NCBI GenBank assembly: GCA_910589075.1
Contig: CAJUSK010000005.1
Location: forward strand, 124,001 to 188,000
From: an uncultured Lachnospiraceae bacterium
Lineage (GTDB): Bacteria > Bacillota > Clostridia > Lachnospirales > Lachnospiraceae
DNA: 64,000 bases
Reading direction: 5' to 3'
Numbering within the stretch: position 1 is the first letter of the stretch; the number at the start of each line of letters is the position of its first letter. The notes beneath the pieces are model-generated. The model ran no database searches and was not told where the DNA came from. It saw only the letters and a list, made by a program, of their open reading frames with translations. Below, one piece after another: positions 1 through 8,432 of the stretch. A program made the translations under genes and the position numbers.

Positions 1-408
1 ATGGAAGAAAAGACGGAAACCATTTCTCTCTCAGACATGGAACAAGACAGTGAAAAGATCCGGGAGCTGATCAGAGAAATGCAGGACATGCTGGAACAGT
101 TGGACTTCCCGGAAGAACTGGAGGAACTGTCAGGCATTACGGCATATGAGGACATGGACCCTGCCGATCTGGAACTGATGAAGAAAAAACACCGGGCCGA
201 TGAACTTCGTGAGATTGCGGAAGCGGATATGCGGTATCTGAAAGCCTTTTTCAGCAGACTGGAAAAGGAAAGACGGGAGGCCTCCGGCAGTAGCAATTAC
301 AACAATGGAAACGGGGTATCCCTGGAAATTTCCGGTATGGAGATACCGGTGGCGCCAATGGAACAGCCTGTTCTGGCGGAGGGCGGCTGTATAGATATGA
401 AAGCGTAA
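1..408 (+). CDS. Hypothetical acidic coiled-coil protein, possibly 5'-truncated
   Basis: The frame is open from the first base of the window and ends with TAA, so the ATG at position 1 may be internal to a longer gene; 135 residues are visible. The first ~95 residues are rich in Glu, Lys and Leu and look like one or two helical coiled-coil segments. The tail from about residue 96 is Ser/Asn/Gly-rich and then hydrophobic. No signal peptide, membrane span or catalytic motif is visible. A strong hairpin terminator starts 12 bases after the stop, which supports this as the real 3' end of a gene. I do not recognise the family. Confidence 0.6.
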   Translation: MEEKTETISLSDMEQDSEKIRELIREMQDMLEQLDFPEELEELSGITAYEDMDPADLELMKKKHRADELREIAEADMRYLKAFFSRLEKERREASGSSNYNNGNGVSLEISGMEIPVAPMEQPVLAEGGCIDMKA

Positions 409-419
409 ACCATCACATA

Positions 420-450
420 AAAAAGAATTTCGCAAAGCGGAATTCTTTTT
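420..450. terminator. Strong bidirectional hairpin terminator
   Basis: A 14-bp stem (420-433 with 437-450, one G-U pair) closes a three-base AAA loop. A-rich and T-rich ends lie on the two sides, so it can terminate transcription on either strand. It follows the gene ending at 408. The core TTCGCAAAGC is also found in the loop of the short hairpin repeat described further right, so this terminator may descend from that family. Confidence 0.85.
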
Positions 451-452
451 TA

Positions 453-569
453 TTTCATAGGAAAGTGCGCCCTATGAAATAAAAGGGATGCGCAGCTTCG
501 CGCGCGGAACAAAAGTTGCGCTTTTCGGAAAATTGGGACACGAGAGTGTGCGAAGCGCACTTTTGTTCT
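453..569 (+). repeat. 117-bp dispersed repeat, copy 1
   Basis: First of two head-to-tail copies, with a third near 40.3 kb. The unit begins with a small palindrome (TTCATAGG ... CCTATGAA), passes through a GC-rich block (GATGCGCAGCTTCGCGCGCG), and ends with a second inverted repeat bounded by GAACAAAAG and CTTTTGTTC. It has no start codon with a ribosome site and only incidental open frames. All three copies have the same orientation. It is probably a mobile or structured palindromic unit of the REP/MITE kind. Confidence 0.85.
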
Positions 570-685
570 TTCATAGGAAAGTGCGTCCTATGAAATAAAA
601 GGGATGCGCAGCTTCGCGCGCGGAACAAAAGCTGTGCTTTCCGGAACATTGGGACGCGAGAGTGTGCGAAGCGCACTTTTGTTCT
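569..685 (+). repeat. 117-bp dispersed repeat, copy 2
   Basis: Tandem copy of the preceding unit, with roughly ten scattered substitutions. The last base of copy 1 is shared with the first of copy 2. It ends two bases before the stop codon of the convergent YlbJ-like gene. Confidence 0.85.
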
Positions 686-686
686 G

Positions 687-1619
687 TTACAACATATGGA
701 ACATCAGGCTGTAATATCCCAGAGACAATGCGCTCTGGCAGAGTTTGTGCAGTACATATGCCGTCATGGACAGATCCGTATCTCCCACCATGGCGTAAGT
801 TTGCGCTATACAGGAACAGCCGCCCAACTGCAGCATGGTAAGGATCAGCAGCGGATGGCCCATGCCCGCCAGTTTTATGCCGCCGGTAATTTCCAGCAGG
901 AGATAAACCGGTATTTCCAGCGCGTGCAGGAATGCGGGCATACGGTGAAAAAACAATTTGGGCAGTATGTTCAACAGATTGAAAAAGATCATATATCCCC
1001 CCAGTTTGGTAATACTCCGTATACCGGAGAGGACGGAAGCGTCCAGGGCTGTGGCGAAGGCAGGGGGCTTTCCGGATATTCTGGCAGTATTTTCGCAGGC
1101 AATACGTTTTCCGTAATACAGATATCGAAGCAACAGCCCATAACACAGAGGGATCCCATACATACCTAAGAGATAGTACCCGATGGGGATGGAGGACGGC
1201 AGAAAGGCCAGTACAAAACCTGTGAAAAAGACCGGGCCGATGTTGTTGCAGAAAGCCAGCAGGAAACCGGCTTCCTGCCTCGTAATCTGTTTCATTCGAT
1301 ACAGATCCCCTGTAATTTTGGCGCCCATGGGAAAACCACATAAAAAACCGATGACAATGCCATAGAGACAATGGTTGTTCACCCGGAACAGAGGGTGCAG
1401 GAAGGGACGGAAAAATCCGGCAAACTGGTCCGAAAGCTGCAAAAGAATCATCATGCCGGACAGCACCATAAAGGGGAACAGCGTGGGAATCATATTCCAG
1501 AGCCAGGCATTGAGCCCTGTGAGAGCGCAGGAAAGAGCAGTTCGGGGATAACAGAGGATGGCACAGGTGATACAGACGAAGAAAAGAAGCAAACCTGATT
1601 TTTTTATAAATTTTTGCAA
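687..1619 (-). CDS. ylbJ: YlbJ-like sporulation integral membrane protein
   Basis: About 310 residues with roughly eight hydrophobic segments. It resembles the YlbJ family (nucleoside-recognition/gate fold), which B. subtilis needs for spore cortex formation; the transported substrate is not established. Family-like features are the early stretch with NMIPTLFPF, the motif GIVIGFLCGFPMGAK, and FCNNIGPVF. The TTG at 1619 is chosen because GGGGGA lies six bases upstream and the protein then begins, as in YlbJ, just before the first membrane segment; an ATG at 1658 is an alternative without a ribosome site. It is divergent from rsuA, with a gap of about 60 bases. Confidence 0.8.
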   Translation of the reverse strand: MQKFIKKSGLLLFFVCITCAILCYPRTALSCALTGLNAWLWNMIPTLFPFMVLSGMMILLQLSDQFAGFFRPFLHPLFRVNNHCLYGIVIGFLCGFPMGAKITGDLYRMKQITRQEAGFLLAFCNNIGPVFFTGFVLAFLPSSIPIGYYLLGMYGIPLCYGLLLRYLYYGKRIACENTARISGKPPAFATALDASVLSGIRSITKLGGYMIFFNLLNILPKLFFHRMPAFLHALEIPVYLLLEITGGIKLAGMGHPLLILTMLQLGGCSCIAQTYAMVGDTDLSMTAYVLHKLCQSALSLGYYSLMFHML

Positions 1620-1682
1620 GATTTTTCCCCCAGAAAAGAAAAAATGTTGTATACTCATACATATGTGCTGGGAGAGGGATTC

Positions 1683-2405
1683 ATGCGTCTGGACAAATAT
1701 CTGACACAGGCCGGTATCGGGACGAGGAGCCGGGTAAAAGAATATATCCGCAAAGGGATGGTGACGGTGGACGGTGTAGCGGAAACCTGCTGCGACCGTA
1801 AAATTGCCGAAGGCGCCAGTCTGGTGACATTTCAGGGAACGCCTGTGGGGTTTCAGAAAACGGTTTATTACATGCTGAATAAACCGGCAGGCTGTGTTTC
1901 CGCCACAAAGGATCGCCATGACCGGACTGTCCTGGACTTGCTGAAAGACATAAGTACAAAAGATCTGTTTCCGGTAGGCCGTCTGGACAAGGATACGGAA
2001 GGACTCCTTCTGCTCACCAACGATGGGATGCTGGCCCACAGGCTTTTATCTCCCGGCAGGAAAATACCCAAGCAGTACCTTGCAAAGTTGTCCCAGGATC
2101 TGGCATCGGAGCAGATTGCCATGCTGGAAGCCGGGGTGGACATCGGTGAAGAGCGGCTCACCCTGCCCGCGGTGTTTGCATGGCGGGACAGACAGGCAAA
2201 AGAGGCCCTTCTGACCATTATCGAGGGGAAATTTCACCAGGTAAAACGGATGTTTGCATCTGTGGGATGTCAGGTATTGGCTCTCCGCCGCCTTTCTATG
2301 GGAACGCTGGTTCTGGATGAAGGGCTTGCGCCCGGAGAGTACCGTCCGCTGGAACCGGAAGAGCTGGCAAAGCTGCGGGAATTAGCGAAACTGGAGGATA
2401 GATAG
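1683..2405 (+). CDS. rsuA: 16S rRNA pseudouridine synthase, RsuA family
   Basis: 240 residues. An N-terminal S4 RNA-binding domain (about residues 1-48, opening MRLDKYLTQAG) precedes the RsuA/RluB catalytic domain. The catalytic Asp lies in GRLDKDTEGLLLLTNDG; MLNKPAG and EGKFHQVKRMF are also typical. The pattern around the last two motifs matches RsuA (pseudouridine 516 of 16S rRNA) better than RluB. The ATG at 1683 has a GGGAGAGGGA ribosome site; an in-frame ATG at 1614 lacks one and would add a non-homologous leader. The stop codon abuts the start of the HAD phosphatase gene, suggesting co-transcription. The exact target uridine is inferred. Confidence 0.88.
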   Translation: MRLDKYLTQAGIGTRSRVKEYIRKGMVTVDGVAETCCDRKIAEGASLVTFQGTPVGFQKTVYYMLNKPAGCVSATKDRHDRTVLDLLKDISTKDLFPVGRLDKDTEGLLLLTNDGMLAHRLLSPGRKIPKQYLAKLSQDLASEQIAMLEAGVDIGEERLTLPAVFAWRDRQAKEALLTIIEGKFHQVKRMFASVGCQVLALRRLSMGTLVLDEGLAPGEYRPLEPEELAKLRELAKLEDR

Positions 2406-3080
2406 ATGCTGCAACAGAAAGAAGCCGTTATTTTTGATATGGATGGTTCCCTTGTGGATTCCATGTGGGTGTGGAAAGATATTGATATTGAATATCTGGG
2501 TCGGTTCGGGCTGGATATACCGGATGATTTGCAGCAGGAAATTGAAGGGATGAGTTTTACGGAGACCGCCAGGTATTTCCGGGATCGTTTTGGGCTGGAC
2601 CGCTCTGTGGAGCAGATCAGGGCAGACTGGAATGAAATGGCCTGGGATAAGTACCGCAGCCGGGTTATGTTGAAACCGGGTGCCAGGGAATTTTTGGACT
2701 ATTGTCGCTCTCAGGGAATCAAACTGGGGATTGCCACAAGCAATTCCAGGGAAATCGTGGATATGGTCATGGAAGCGCGGGGTGTGGCGGATTATTTTTC
2801 CTGTATTACCACGGCCTGTGAGGCCAAAAAGGGAAAACCGGCACCGGATGTATATCTTCTGACCGCGCAGCAGTTATCGGTGGATCCGAAAAACTGTCTT
2901 GTATTTGAAGATATTGTGTTCGGTATTCAGGCGGGCAAAGCGGCCGGGATGGAAGTATGTGCGGTGGATGATGCCTATTCCGCGTACCAGGAAGCGGAAA
3001 AGCGCAGTCTGGCCGATTACTACATAAAAGATTTCAGGGAAATTCAGGAAATAGCCAGCATATGGGAGAAGACAGATTGA
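2406..3080 (+). CDS. HAD-superfamily phosphatase, beta-phosphoglucomutase-like
   Basis: 224 residues. HAD motif I is VIFDMDGSLVDSM (residues ~9-21, nucleophile Asp plus acid/base Asp), motif II is GIATSNS, and motif III/IV is the PAPDVYLLTAQQL to LVFEDIVFGIQAGKAAGM region. The helical cap between motifs I and II is the small type seen in beta-phosphoglucomutase and 2-phosphoglycolate phosphatase relatives. It acts in the cytoplasm on a small phosphorylated metabolite, but the substrate cannot be read from sequence. The start directly follows the rsuA stop, with GGAGG inside the end of rsuA. The last 19 bases overlap the next gene. Confidence 0.85.
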   Translation: MLQQKEAVIFDMDGSLVDSMWVWKDIDIEYLGRFGLDIPDDLQQEIEGMSFTETARYFRDRFGLDRSVEQIRADWNEMAWDKYRSRVMLKPGAREFLDYCRSQGIKLGIATSNSREIVDMVMEARGVADYFSCITTACEAKKGKPAPDVYLLTAQQLSVDPKNCLVFEDIVFGIQAGKAAGMEVCAVDDAYSAYQEAEKRSLADYYIKDFREIQEIASIWEKTD

Positions 3081-5020
3081 GCAATGGATTTTTACCGATT
3101 TCGGAAGCAGAAATGAAAAGCCGGGGATGGGAGCAGGTGGATTTTGTTTATGTGTCGGGAGACGCCTATGTGGATCATCCTTCTTTCGGACATGCCATCA
3201 TTACCAGGCTGCTGGAAGCCCACGGGTATCGGGTGGGGATCATCCCCCAGCCGGACTGGAAATCGGCGGAAAGCATCACGGTATTTGGCAGGCCCAGGCT
3301 GGGGTTTCTGGTCAGTGCAGGCAATATGGATTCCATGGTGAATCATTATTATGTGTCCGGCAGACGGCGGGAGAGCGATGCCTATACACCAGGGGGACGC
3401 ACGGGCAGGCGTCCCGATCATGCGGCCGTGGTATATGGCAACCTGATTCGCCGTACATATGGGGATGTCCCGGTGATTCTGGGCGGTATTGAAGCCAGTC
3501 TGCGCCGGATGGCCCATTATGACTACTGGTCGGATTCCCTGAAACGTTCCATTCTGCTGGATTCCCAGGCGGATCTGATCTCTTATGGCATGGGGGAGAA
3601 ATCCATTCTTGCCATAGCGGAAGCATTGCAGAGCGGTTTGTCAGTAAAAGACCTTTGTTTTATTCCGGGCACCGTGTACAAGACAAAGGACATATCTTCT
3701 GTACATGACAGCATTCAGCTGTTGTCCTATGATGAAATAAAACAGGACAGGCGAAGGTATGCGGAAAGTTTCTTTATCCAATACGAAAACACCGATCCCT
3801 TTACAGGCAGGACATTGATCGAACCTTATGGAAATGGGGTGTATGTGGTGCAGAATCCGCCTCAGCCGCCCCTTACCACACAGGAAATGGACGATATTTA
3901 TGATCTGCCCTATATGCGTGCCTGCCATCCTTTCCACGAACAGGAAGGCGGCGTTCCGGCCATCCGGGAAATCCGGTTTTCTCTCACCAGCAACCGGGGC
4001 TGTTTCGGGGGCTGCAACTTCTGTGCCCTCACGTTCCACCAGGGCAGAATCATCCAGACACGGAGCCATGCCTCTCTGCTCAGAGAAGCCAGACTGTTGA
4101 TCCGGGACCCGGAGTTCAAGGGATATATCCATGATGTAGGCGGTCCCACCGCCAATTTTCGCAGGCCTTCCTGTGAGAAACAGATGCGCCTGGGGGTTTG
4201 TAAAGACAGGCAGTGCCTGTTCCCGCGTCCCTGTAAGAATCTGAAGGCGGATCACAGGGAGTATCTGACGCTTCTCCGTTCTCTGCGGGCTTTGCCGGGC
4301 GTGAAAAAAGTGTTTATCCGTTCGGGCATCCGGTTTGACTATCTGATGGCAGATCCGGATGATACCTTTTTCAGGGAATTGGTGGAACATCATGTCAGCG
4401 GTCAGCTCAAAGTAGCGCCGGAACATGTATCGGACGCTGTCCTGGCCCGGATGGGCAAACCTGAGAATGCGGTATATACTGCATTTGCGGCAAAATTCCG
4501 GAAGCTGAACGCACGACTGGGGAAAAAACAGTATCTGGTACCGTATCTGATGTCTTCCCATCCGGGTTCCACGCTGAAAGACGCCATAACCCTTGCGGAG
4601 TATTTGCGGGATCTGGGCTATATGCCACAGCAGGTGCAGGATTTTTATCCCACGCCTTCCACGCTGTCCACGGTTATGTATTACACCGGTATTGATCCAC
4701 GGGACGGCAAATCTGTGTATGTTTGCAGAAACCCCCATGAAAAAGCCATGCAACGGGCGCTGATCCAGTATCGGAATCCGAAAAATTATGAGTTGGTGAG
4801 GGAAGCGCTGCACCGGGCGGGAAGAATGGATCTGATTGGTTTTGATAAAAACTGTCTGATCCGTCCCCGAAAAACGGAACATCCAAAGGGCCAGGCCGCC
4901 GGTGCCCCAGGGGCGGCAAGGAAACAGCCCGTCGCCGGAACCATTCAAAAGAATTACAAAACAACAAGCCAAAAGAAAAAGACGATCCGCAATGTGCATA
5001 AGAAAAAGCAGACAAGGTAA
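3062..5020 (+). CDS. YgiQ-family radical SAM protein
   Basis: 652 residues, the usual family length. The N-terminal ~300 residues form the conserved YgiQ region with an Asp- and Gly-rich B12-binding-like fold (FVYVSGDAYVDHPSFGHAII; GGIEASLRRMAHYDYWSD). The radical SAM cluster motif is GCFGGCNFC, with cysteines at about 314, 318 and 321. A Lys/Arg-rich tail of ~60 residues may bind nucleic acid. The reaction of this family has not been established. The ATG at 3062 overlaps the HAD gene; a TTG at 3077 is a possible alternative start. Same strand and overlap suggest one operon from rsuA onward. Confidence 0.88.
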   Translation: MGEDRLSNGFLPISEAEMKSRGWEQVDFVYVSGDAYVDHPSFGHAIITRLLEAHGYRVGIIPQPDWKSAESITVFGRPRLGFLVSAGNMDSMVNHYYVSGRRRESDAYTPGGRTGRRPDHAAVVYGNLIRRTYGDVPVILGGIEASLRRMAHYDYWSDSLKRSILLDSQADLISYGMGEKSILAIAEALQSGLSVKDLCFIPGTVYKTKDISSVHDSIQLLSYDEIKQDRRRYAESFFIQYENTDPFTGRTLIEPYGNGVYVVQNPPQPPLTTQEMDDIYDLPYMRACHPFHEQEGGVPAIREIRFSLTSNRGCFGGCNFCALTFHQGRIIQTRSHASLLREARLLIRDPEFKGYIHDVGGPTANFRRPSCEKQMRLGVCKDRQCLFPRPCKNLKADHREYLTLLRSLRALPGVKKVFIRSGIRFDYLMADPDDTFFRELVEHHVSGQLKVAPEHVSDAVLARMGKPENAVYTAFAAKFRKLNARLGKKQYLVPYLMSSHPGSTLKDAITLAEYLRDLGYMPQQVQDFYPTPSTLSTVMYYTGIDPRDGKSVYVCRNPHEKAMQRALIQYRNPKNYELVREALHRAGRMDLIGFDKNCLIRPRKTEHPKGQAAGAPGAARKQPVAGTIQKNYKTTSQKKKTIRNVHKKKQTR

Positions 5021-5066
5021 ATTTTCATAGAACAGTCAATCCGTATGAGAAGAAGGAGAATCGGAC

Positions 5067-5828
5067 ATGAACATTGTGATCATTACAGGCGCGTCTTCCG
5101 GTATCGGGAGAGAATTTGCATTACAGTTGGATACGTTGTTTTCAAACATGGATGAAATCTGGCTCGTTGCCAGAAGAAAAGAACGCATGGAAGAACTGAG
5201 CCGGGGACTTACTACAAAATGCAGGATTATCAGCATGGATATAACAGACCCTGTCTATATGGAACAGTTTGCGGAAATTCTGCAAATCGCAAAACCACAG
5301 ATACGCATGCTGGTGAACTGCGCGGGGTTTGGTTTGATGGGAGCGGTGGAAACCCTTTCCCTGCAGGAGCAGAAAAGCATGATCGAATTAAATGCTGTGG
5401 CATTGACGGAAATGACATACAGATGTCTGCCGTACATGCGTAAAAACAGCAGAATCATCCAGCTGGCTTCCAGCGCGGCTTTTCTTCCTCAGGAAAATTT
5501 TGCGGTGTATGCGGCCACAAAGGCGTATGTGCTGAGTTTCTCACAGGCGCTGAATCAGGAACTGAAAAAACGTCACATTTATGTGACAAGTGTCTGTCCC
5601 GGCCCTGTGGATACGGAATTTTTTGATATAGCGGAACAATACGGCAAAACACTGGCGGTTAAAAAGCTGACCATTGTATCGGCTGAGCGGGTGGTGAGGA
5701 AAGCCATCCGGGATTCTTATGGCAAAAAGTCTCTTTCTGTCTGCAGCCTGCCCATACAGACATTCCATGTACTGAGCCGGATTCTTCCGCACGGACTGAT
5801 ATTTGACAGTATGAGGCATCTGAAATAG
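5067..5828 (+). CDS. Short-chain dehydrogenase/reductase (classical SDR)
   Basis: 253 residues. Classical SDR features in order: TGASSGIG nucleotide-binding loop (residues 7-14), NCAGFG (NAG-type motif), a Ser in LASSAAF, the YAATKAY catalytic Tyr/Lys pair, and PGPVDTEF. Arg/Lys residues after the second strand (VARRKER) suggest preference for NADP(H). It belongs to the broad DltE/YqjQ-like group whose substrates are largely unknown. The start has a strong ribosome site (AGAAGGAG). A hydrophobic C-terminus (SRILPHGLIFDSM) may contact the membrane. Confidence 0.87.
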   Translation: MNIVIITGASSGIGREFALQLDTLFSNMDEIWLVARRKERMEELSRGLTTKCRIISMDITDPVYMEQFAEILQIAKPQIRMLVNCAGFGLMGAVETLSLQEQKSMIELNAVALTEMTYRCLPYMRKNSRIIQLASSAAFLPQENFAVYAATKAYVLSFSQALNQELKKRHIYVTSVCPGPVDTEFFDIAEQYGKTLAVKKLTIVSAERVVRKAIRDSYGKKSLSVCSLPIQTFHVLSRILPHGLIFDSMRHLK

Positions 5829-5856
5829 CCATCAACATTCGGAGGATAAAGGCAAT

Positions 5857-6417
5857 ATGACAAAAGGCTGTTACGGCTATCTCAAAAGGCAGAAAAAGAT
5901 GGAAATACTCAAGACCATCCTGTATTTTGGTCTGTCCGGCGCTGTCTTTGCAGCGGGATACTTTACGACAGGAACCAAAACCAATCTGCTGACAATTGTG
6001 GCTGTGCTGGGCTGCCTGCCCGCCAGCAAAAGTATGGTCAGCATGATTATGTATCTGCGGGCGGGCGTCTGTTCAAAGCAGTGTTATGAGGCTGTCCGGG
6101 AACTGGCTGCGGAGGATATGACGGTTTTGTACGATCTGTACCTGACAGCTTATAAAGAGAATTTCCAGCTCAGTGCGGCAGTGGTGCGCAGTGGGAATCT
6201 ATGCGGCTTTACAGAGGACAGTGCCTGCGACCTGTCCGCAGGGGAGAAACATATGGGAGAAATCCTGAGACAGAGCGGCTATAATAATCTGACAGTCAAA
6301 CTGTTTGACAAATTGCCCGGGTTTACAGACCGGATGAAACAGCTTGCGGAGATTCCCGAAAAAGATGAAAAAAAGGATGAAGCGATTGCGGAGATTCTGC
6401 GAGATATATCTCTGTAA
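5857..6417 (+). CDS. Hypothetical protein with two N-terminal membrane segments
   Basis: 186 residues; the start is supported by CGGAGGA. Two adjacent hydrophobic helices (about residues 22-40 and 46-68) are followed by a cytoplasmic-looking domain rich in charged residues. No catalytic motif is recognised. It lies 28 bases after the SDR gene on the same strand. Its TAA stop is also the start of the first unit of the 121-bp tandem repeat, so the repeat array begins exactly at this gene's end. Confidence 0.65.
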   Translation: MTKGCYGYLKRQKKMEILKTILYFGLSGAVFAAGYFTTGTKTNLLTIVAVLGCLPASKSMVSMIMYLRAGVCSKQCYEAVRELAAEDMTVLYDLYLTAYKENFQLSAAVVRSGNLCGFTEDSACDLSAGEKHMGEILRQSGYNNLTVKLFDKLPGFTDRMKQLAEIPEKDEKKDEAIAEILRDISL

Positions 6418-6768
6418 CTCTAAAGAGTTACAGAGATGATATGCACACATGGGGCAAAAAAGCCCCATGGCGCGTGTACGGACAGCGCAGCGGGTGCGCA
6501 GTCCTGAGATGGAGGCTGTGATGAGCACGCAAGGTAACTCCTTGGAACTATAGCGATAGTTATGCATATATGGGGCAAAAAAGCCCCATGGCGCGTGTAC
6601 GGACAGCGCAGCGAGTGCGCAGTCCTGAGATAAAGGCTGTGATGAGCACGCAAGGTAACTCCTTGGAATTATAGCGATGGTTATACATATATGGGGCAAA
6701 AAAGCCCCATGGCGCGTGTACGGACAGCGCAGCAAGTGCGCAGTCCTGAGATGGAGGTTGTGAGCAGA
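6415..6768 (+). repeat. 121-bp tandem repeat, about 2.9 units
   Basis: Units run 6415-6534, 6535-6655 and 6656-~6768; the GGGGC marker recurs at 6451, 6572 and 6693, giving a 121-base period. Each unit holds a TGGGGC-AAAAAA-GCCCCA hairpin, then a conserved GC-rich block, then a ribosome-site-like ATGGAGG (AAAGG in unit 2). In units 1 and 2 this is followed by an 11-codon frame (6521-6553 and 6642-6674) encoding MSTQGNSLEL, differing only by a synonymous Leu codon. In unit 3 the equivalent GGAGG is the ribosome site of the next gene. This fills the whole gap between the two flanking genes. Confidence 0.9.
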
Positions 6769-7787
6769 TGCGGCAGGTTACAATTACATCGGGGGAAGCG
6801 GGGCAACGGTTTGATAAGTATCTGCGTAAATATCTGAAAGAAGCGCCTGACAGCTTTCTCTATAAAATGCTCCGCAAAAAAAATATTACCCTGAATTCCG
6901 GGAAAGCCTCCGGCGGCGAACGCCTGCAGGCGGGAGATGTGGTATGCCTGTATTTGTCGGAAGAAACCCTGGCAGGTTTTGGGGCCGGGGCGTCCATGCC
7001 GGCTGATAAGGACAGGCATCTGACGGAGGAAAGCTGGGCGGCTTACAGGAAATTTGGAAAGCTGCAGGTAGTATACGAAGACGAACACATACTGGCGGTC
7101 AACAAACCCGCCGGTATTTTGTCGCAGAAAGCGGCATTGCATGATCTTTCGCTGAATGAGTGGCTGATCGGTTATCTGCTGGCCACAAAAAAAATAACGG
7201 AAGAAAGTCTGCGCACATTCCATCCTTCTGTCTGCAATCGTCTGGACCGGAATACCAGCGGTATTGTGATCTGCGGGAAAAGTCTGTGTGGAAGTCAGGA
7301 AATGTCCCGTGTATTCAGGGACAGAAGCCTGCATAAATATTATCTGCTTTATGTGGAAGGGCATATGTGCCAGGGACAGACCATAGAGGGGTATCTGTAT
7401 AAGGACCGGCGATCCAACCGGGTGGAAATTCTGCCCGTCGCCCGGCCCGGCTGTGCAAAGATTGTCACATCCTACAGACCCGTTCACACAGGGCAGGAGG
7501 AAACACTGGTAGAAGTGGAACTGATCACGGGAAAAACCCATCAGATCCGGGCACATCTGGCATCGGAAGGTTTTCCGCTCACCGGTGATCCCAAATATGG
7601 GAATCCGTTGTTGAATGAAAAAAGGAAACGGGAATATGGCATTACCCATCAGCTTCTCCATGCTTACAGGGTGGTATTTCCACGGTTTACCGGAGCTTTG
7701 GAAGCGCTTTCCGGTAGGGAGATCCGGGCGCCTCTCCCGGCTGTATTTCGAAGGCTGGGCGGCAGTCTGCCGGCGGAATACGGATAA
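6768..7787 (+). CDS. RluA-family pseudouridine synthase with S4 domain
   Basis: 339 residues. An N-terminal S4-like domain (residues ~1-65, FDKYLRKYL) precedes the RluA catalytic domain. The catalytic Asp is in CNRLDRNTSGIV; EDEHILAVNKPAGILSQ and TGKTHQIRAHLASEGFPLTGDPKYG are the other signature blocks. Low-specificity members of this family (RluC/RluD-like) modify 23S rRNA; the site is not predictable. The ribosome site GGAGG is ten bases upstream and belongs to the last unit of the 121-bp repeat. A second, RluD-type paralogue lies at 40.4-41.4 kb. Confidence 0.87.
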   Translation: MRQVTITSGEAGQRFDKYLRKYLKEAPDSFLYKMLRKKNITLNSGKASGGERLQAGDVVCLYLSEETLAGFGAGASMPADKDRHLTEESWAAYRKFGKLQVVYEDEHILAVNKPAGILSQKAALHDLSLNEWLIGYLLATKKITEESLRTFHPSVCNRLDRNTSGIVICGKSLCGSQEMSRVFRDRSLHKYYLLYVEGHMCQGQTIEGYLYKDRRSNRVEILPVARPGCAKIVTSYRPVHTGQEETLVEVELITGKTHQIRAHLASEGFPLTGDPKYGNPLLNEKRKREYGITHQLLHAYRVVFPRFTGALEALSGREIRAPLPAVFRRLGGSLPAEYG

Positions 7788-7832
7788 AGGGTCCGTCGTT
7801 TAACAGCTTTCAGTACATATCCGGAGGAAACA

Positions 7833-8366
7833 ATGGCAACATGGAATTCCAGGGGGCTGCGGGGCTCCACATTGGAAGAACTGATTAACAGGAGTAATGA
7901 AAAATACAGGGAACAGGGACTGGCGCTGATTCAGAAAGTGCCCACACCCATTACACCCATCCAGATTGACAGAGAGAGCAGGCATATTACGCTGGCCTAT
8001 TTTGAACGAAAAAGTACAGTGGACTATATTGGCGCCATTCAGGGCATTCCCGTATGTTTTGATGCCAAAGAATGCGCTGCGGATACATTTGCCCTGCAGA
8101 ATATCCATGACCATCAGGTTTTGTTTATGGAAGACTTTGAAAAACAGGGCGGTGTGGCATTTTTTCTGATTTATTATACAGGCAGGGATGTTTTTTATTA
8201 TCTGCCCCTTGCCCATTTAATGGTTTTCTGGGAGCGGGCAAAAGCAGGCGGCCGGAAGAGTTTTCGCTATGAAGAACTGAATCCCGCCTATGTGATTGCC
8301 GGTAAACATGGTGTGCCCGTTCCCTATCTGGATCTGCTGCAGAGAGATCTGGATGACAGGGTTTGA
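7833..8366 (+). CDS. recU: Holliday junction resolvase RecU
   Basis: 177 residues, shorter than the ~206 of B. subtilis RecU; the missing part is the basic N-terminal extension. The conserved core is present: NSRGLRGSTLEELIN near the start, the nuclease residues in STVDYIGAIQG and VCFDAKE (Asp, Asp, Lys, Glu of the PD-(D/E)XK-like site), then LQNIHDHQ and GGRKSFRYEEL. It resolves recombination intermediates in Gram-positives. In Bacillus recU is paired with a class A PBP gene; here it sits between an RluA-type gene and the his operon. The start has an ideal ribosome site (CCGGAGGAAACA). Confidence 0.9.
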   Translation: MATWNSRGLRGSTLEELINRSNEKYREQGLALIQKVPTPITPIQIDRESRHITLAYFERKSTVDYIGAIQGIPVCFDAKECAADTFALQNIHDHQVLFMEDFEKQGGVAFFLIYYTGRDVFYYLPLAHLMVFWERAKAGGRKSFRYEELNPAYVIAGKHGVPVPYLDLLQRDLDDRV

Positions 8367-8432
8367 AGATAACCGCTCAGATTGTTTGAACGGTTCCGGC
8401 AAAATTGTGATCATTGACAGAGGAATCGAAAC

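Noticed and set aside
571..2039. Long minus-strand frames overlapping rsuA and the YlbJ-like gene
   Set aside because: The parts beyond 1658 run antisense to rsuA and do not resemble a protein; only the YlbJ-like frame has family motifs.
6415..6768. 121-bp direct repeats as a CRISPR array
   Set aside because: Whole units repeat with no variable spacers, and no cas gene is near.
7833..8366. recU as a pseudogene because it is short
   Set aside because: All catalytic blocks are present and only the variable basic N-terminus is missing.
8367..8432. T-box or attenuator leader before hisZ
   Set aside because: Only 66 bases are available, with no specifier loop or terminator/antiterminator pair.
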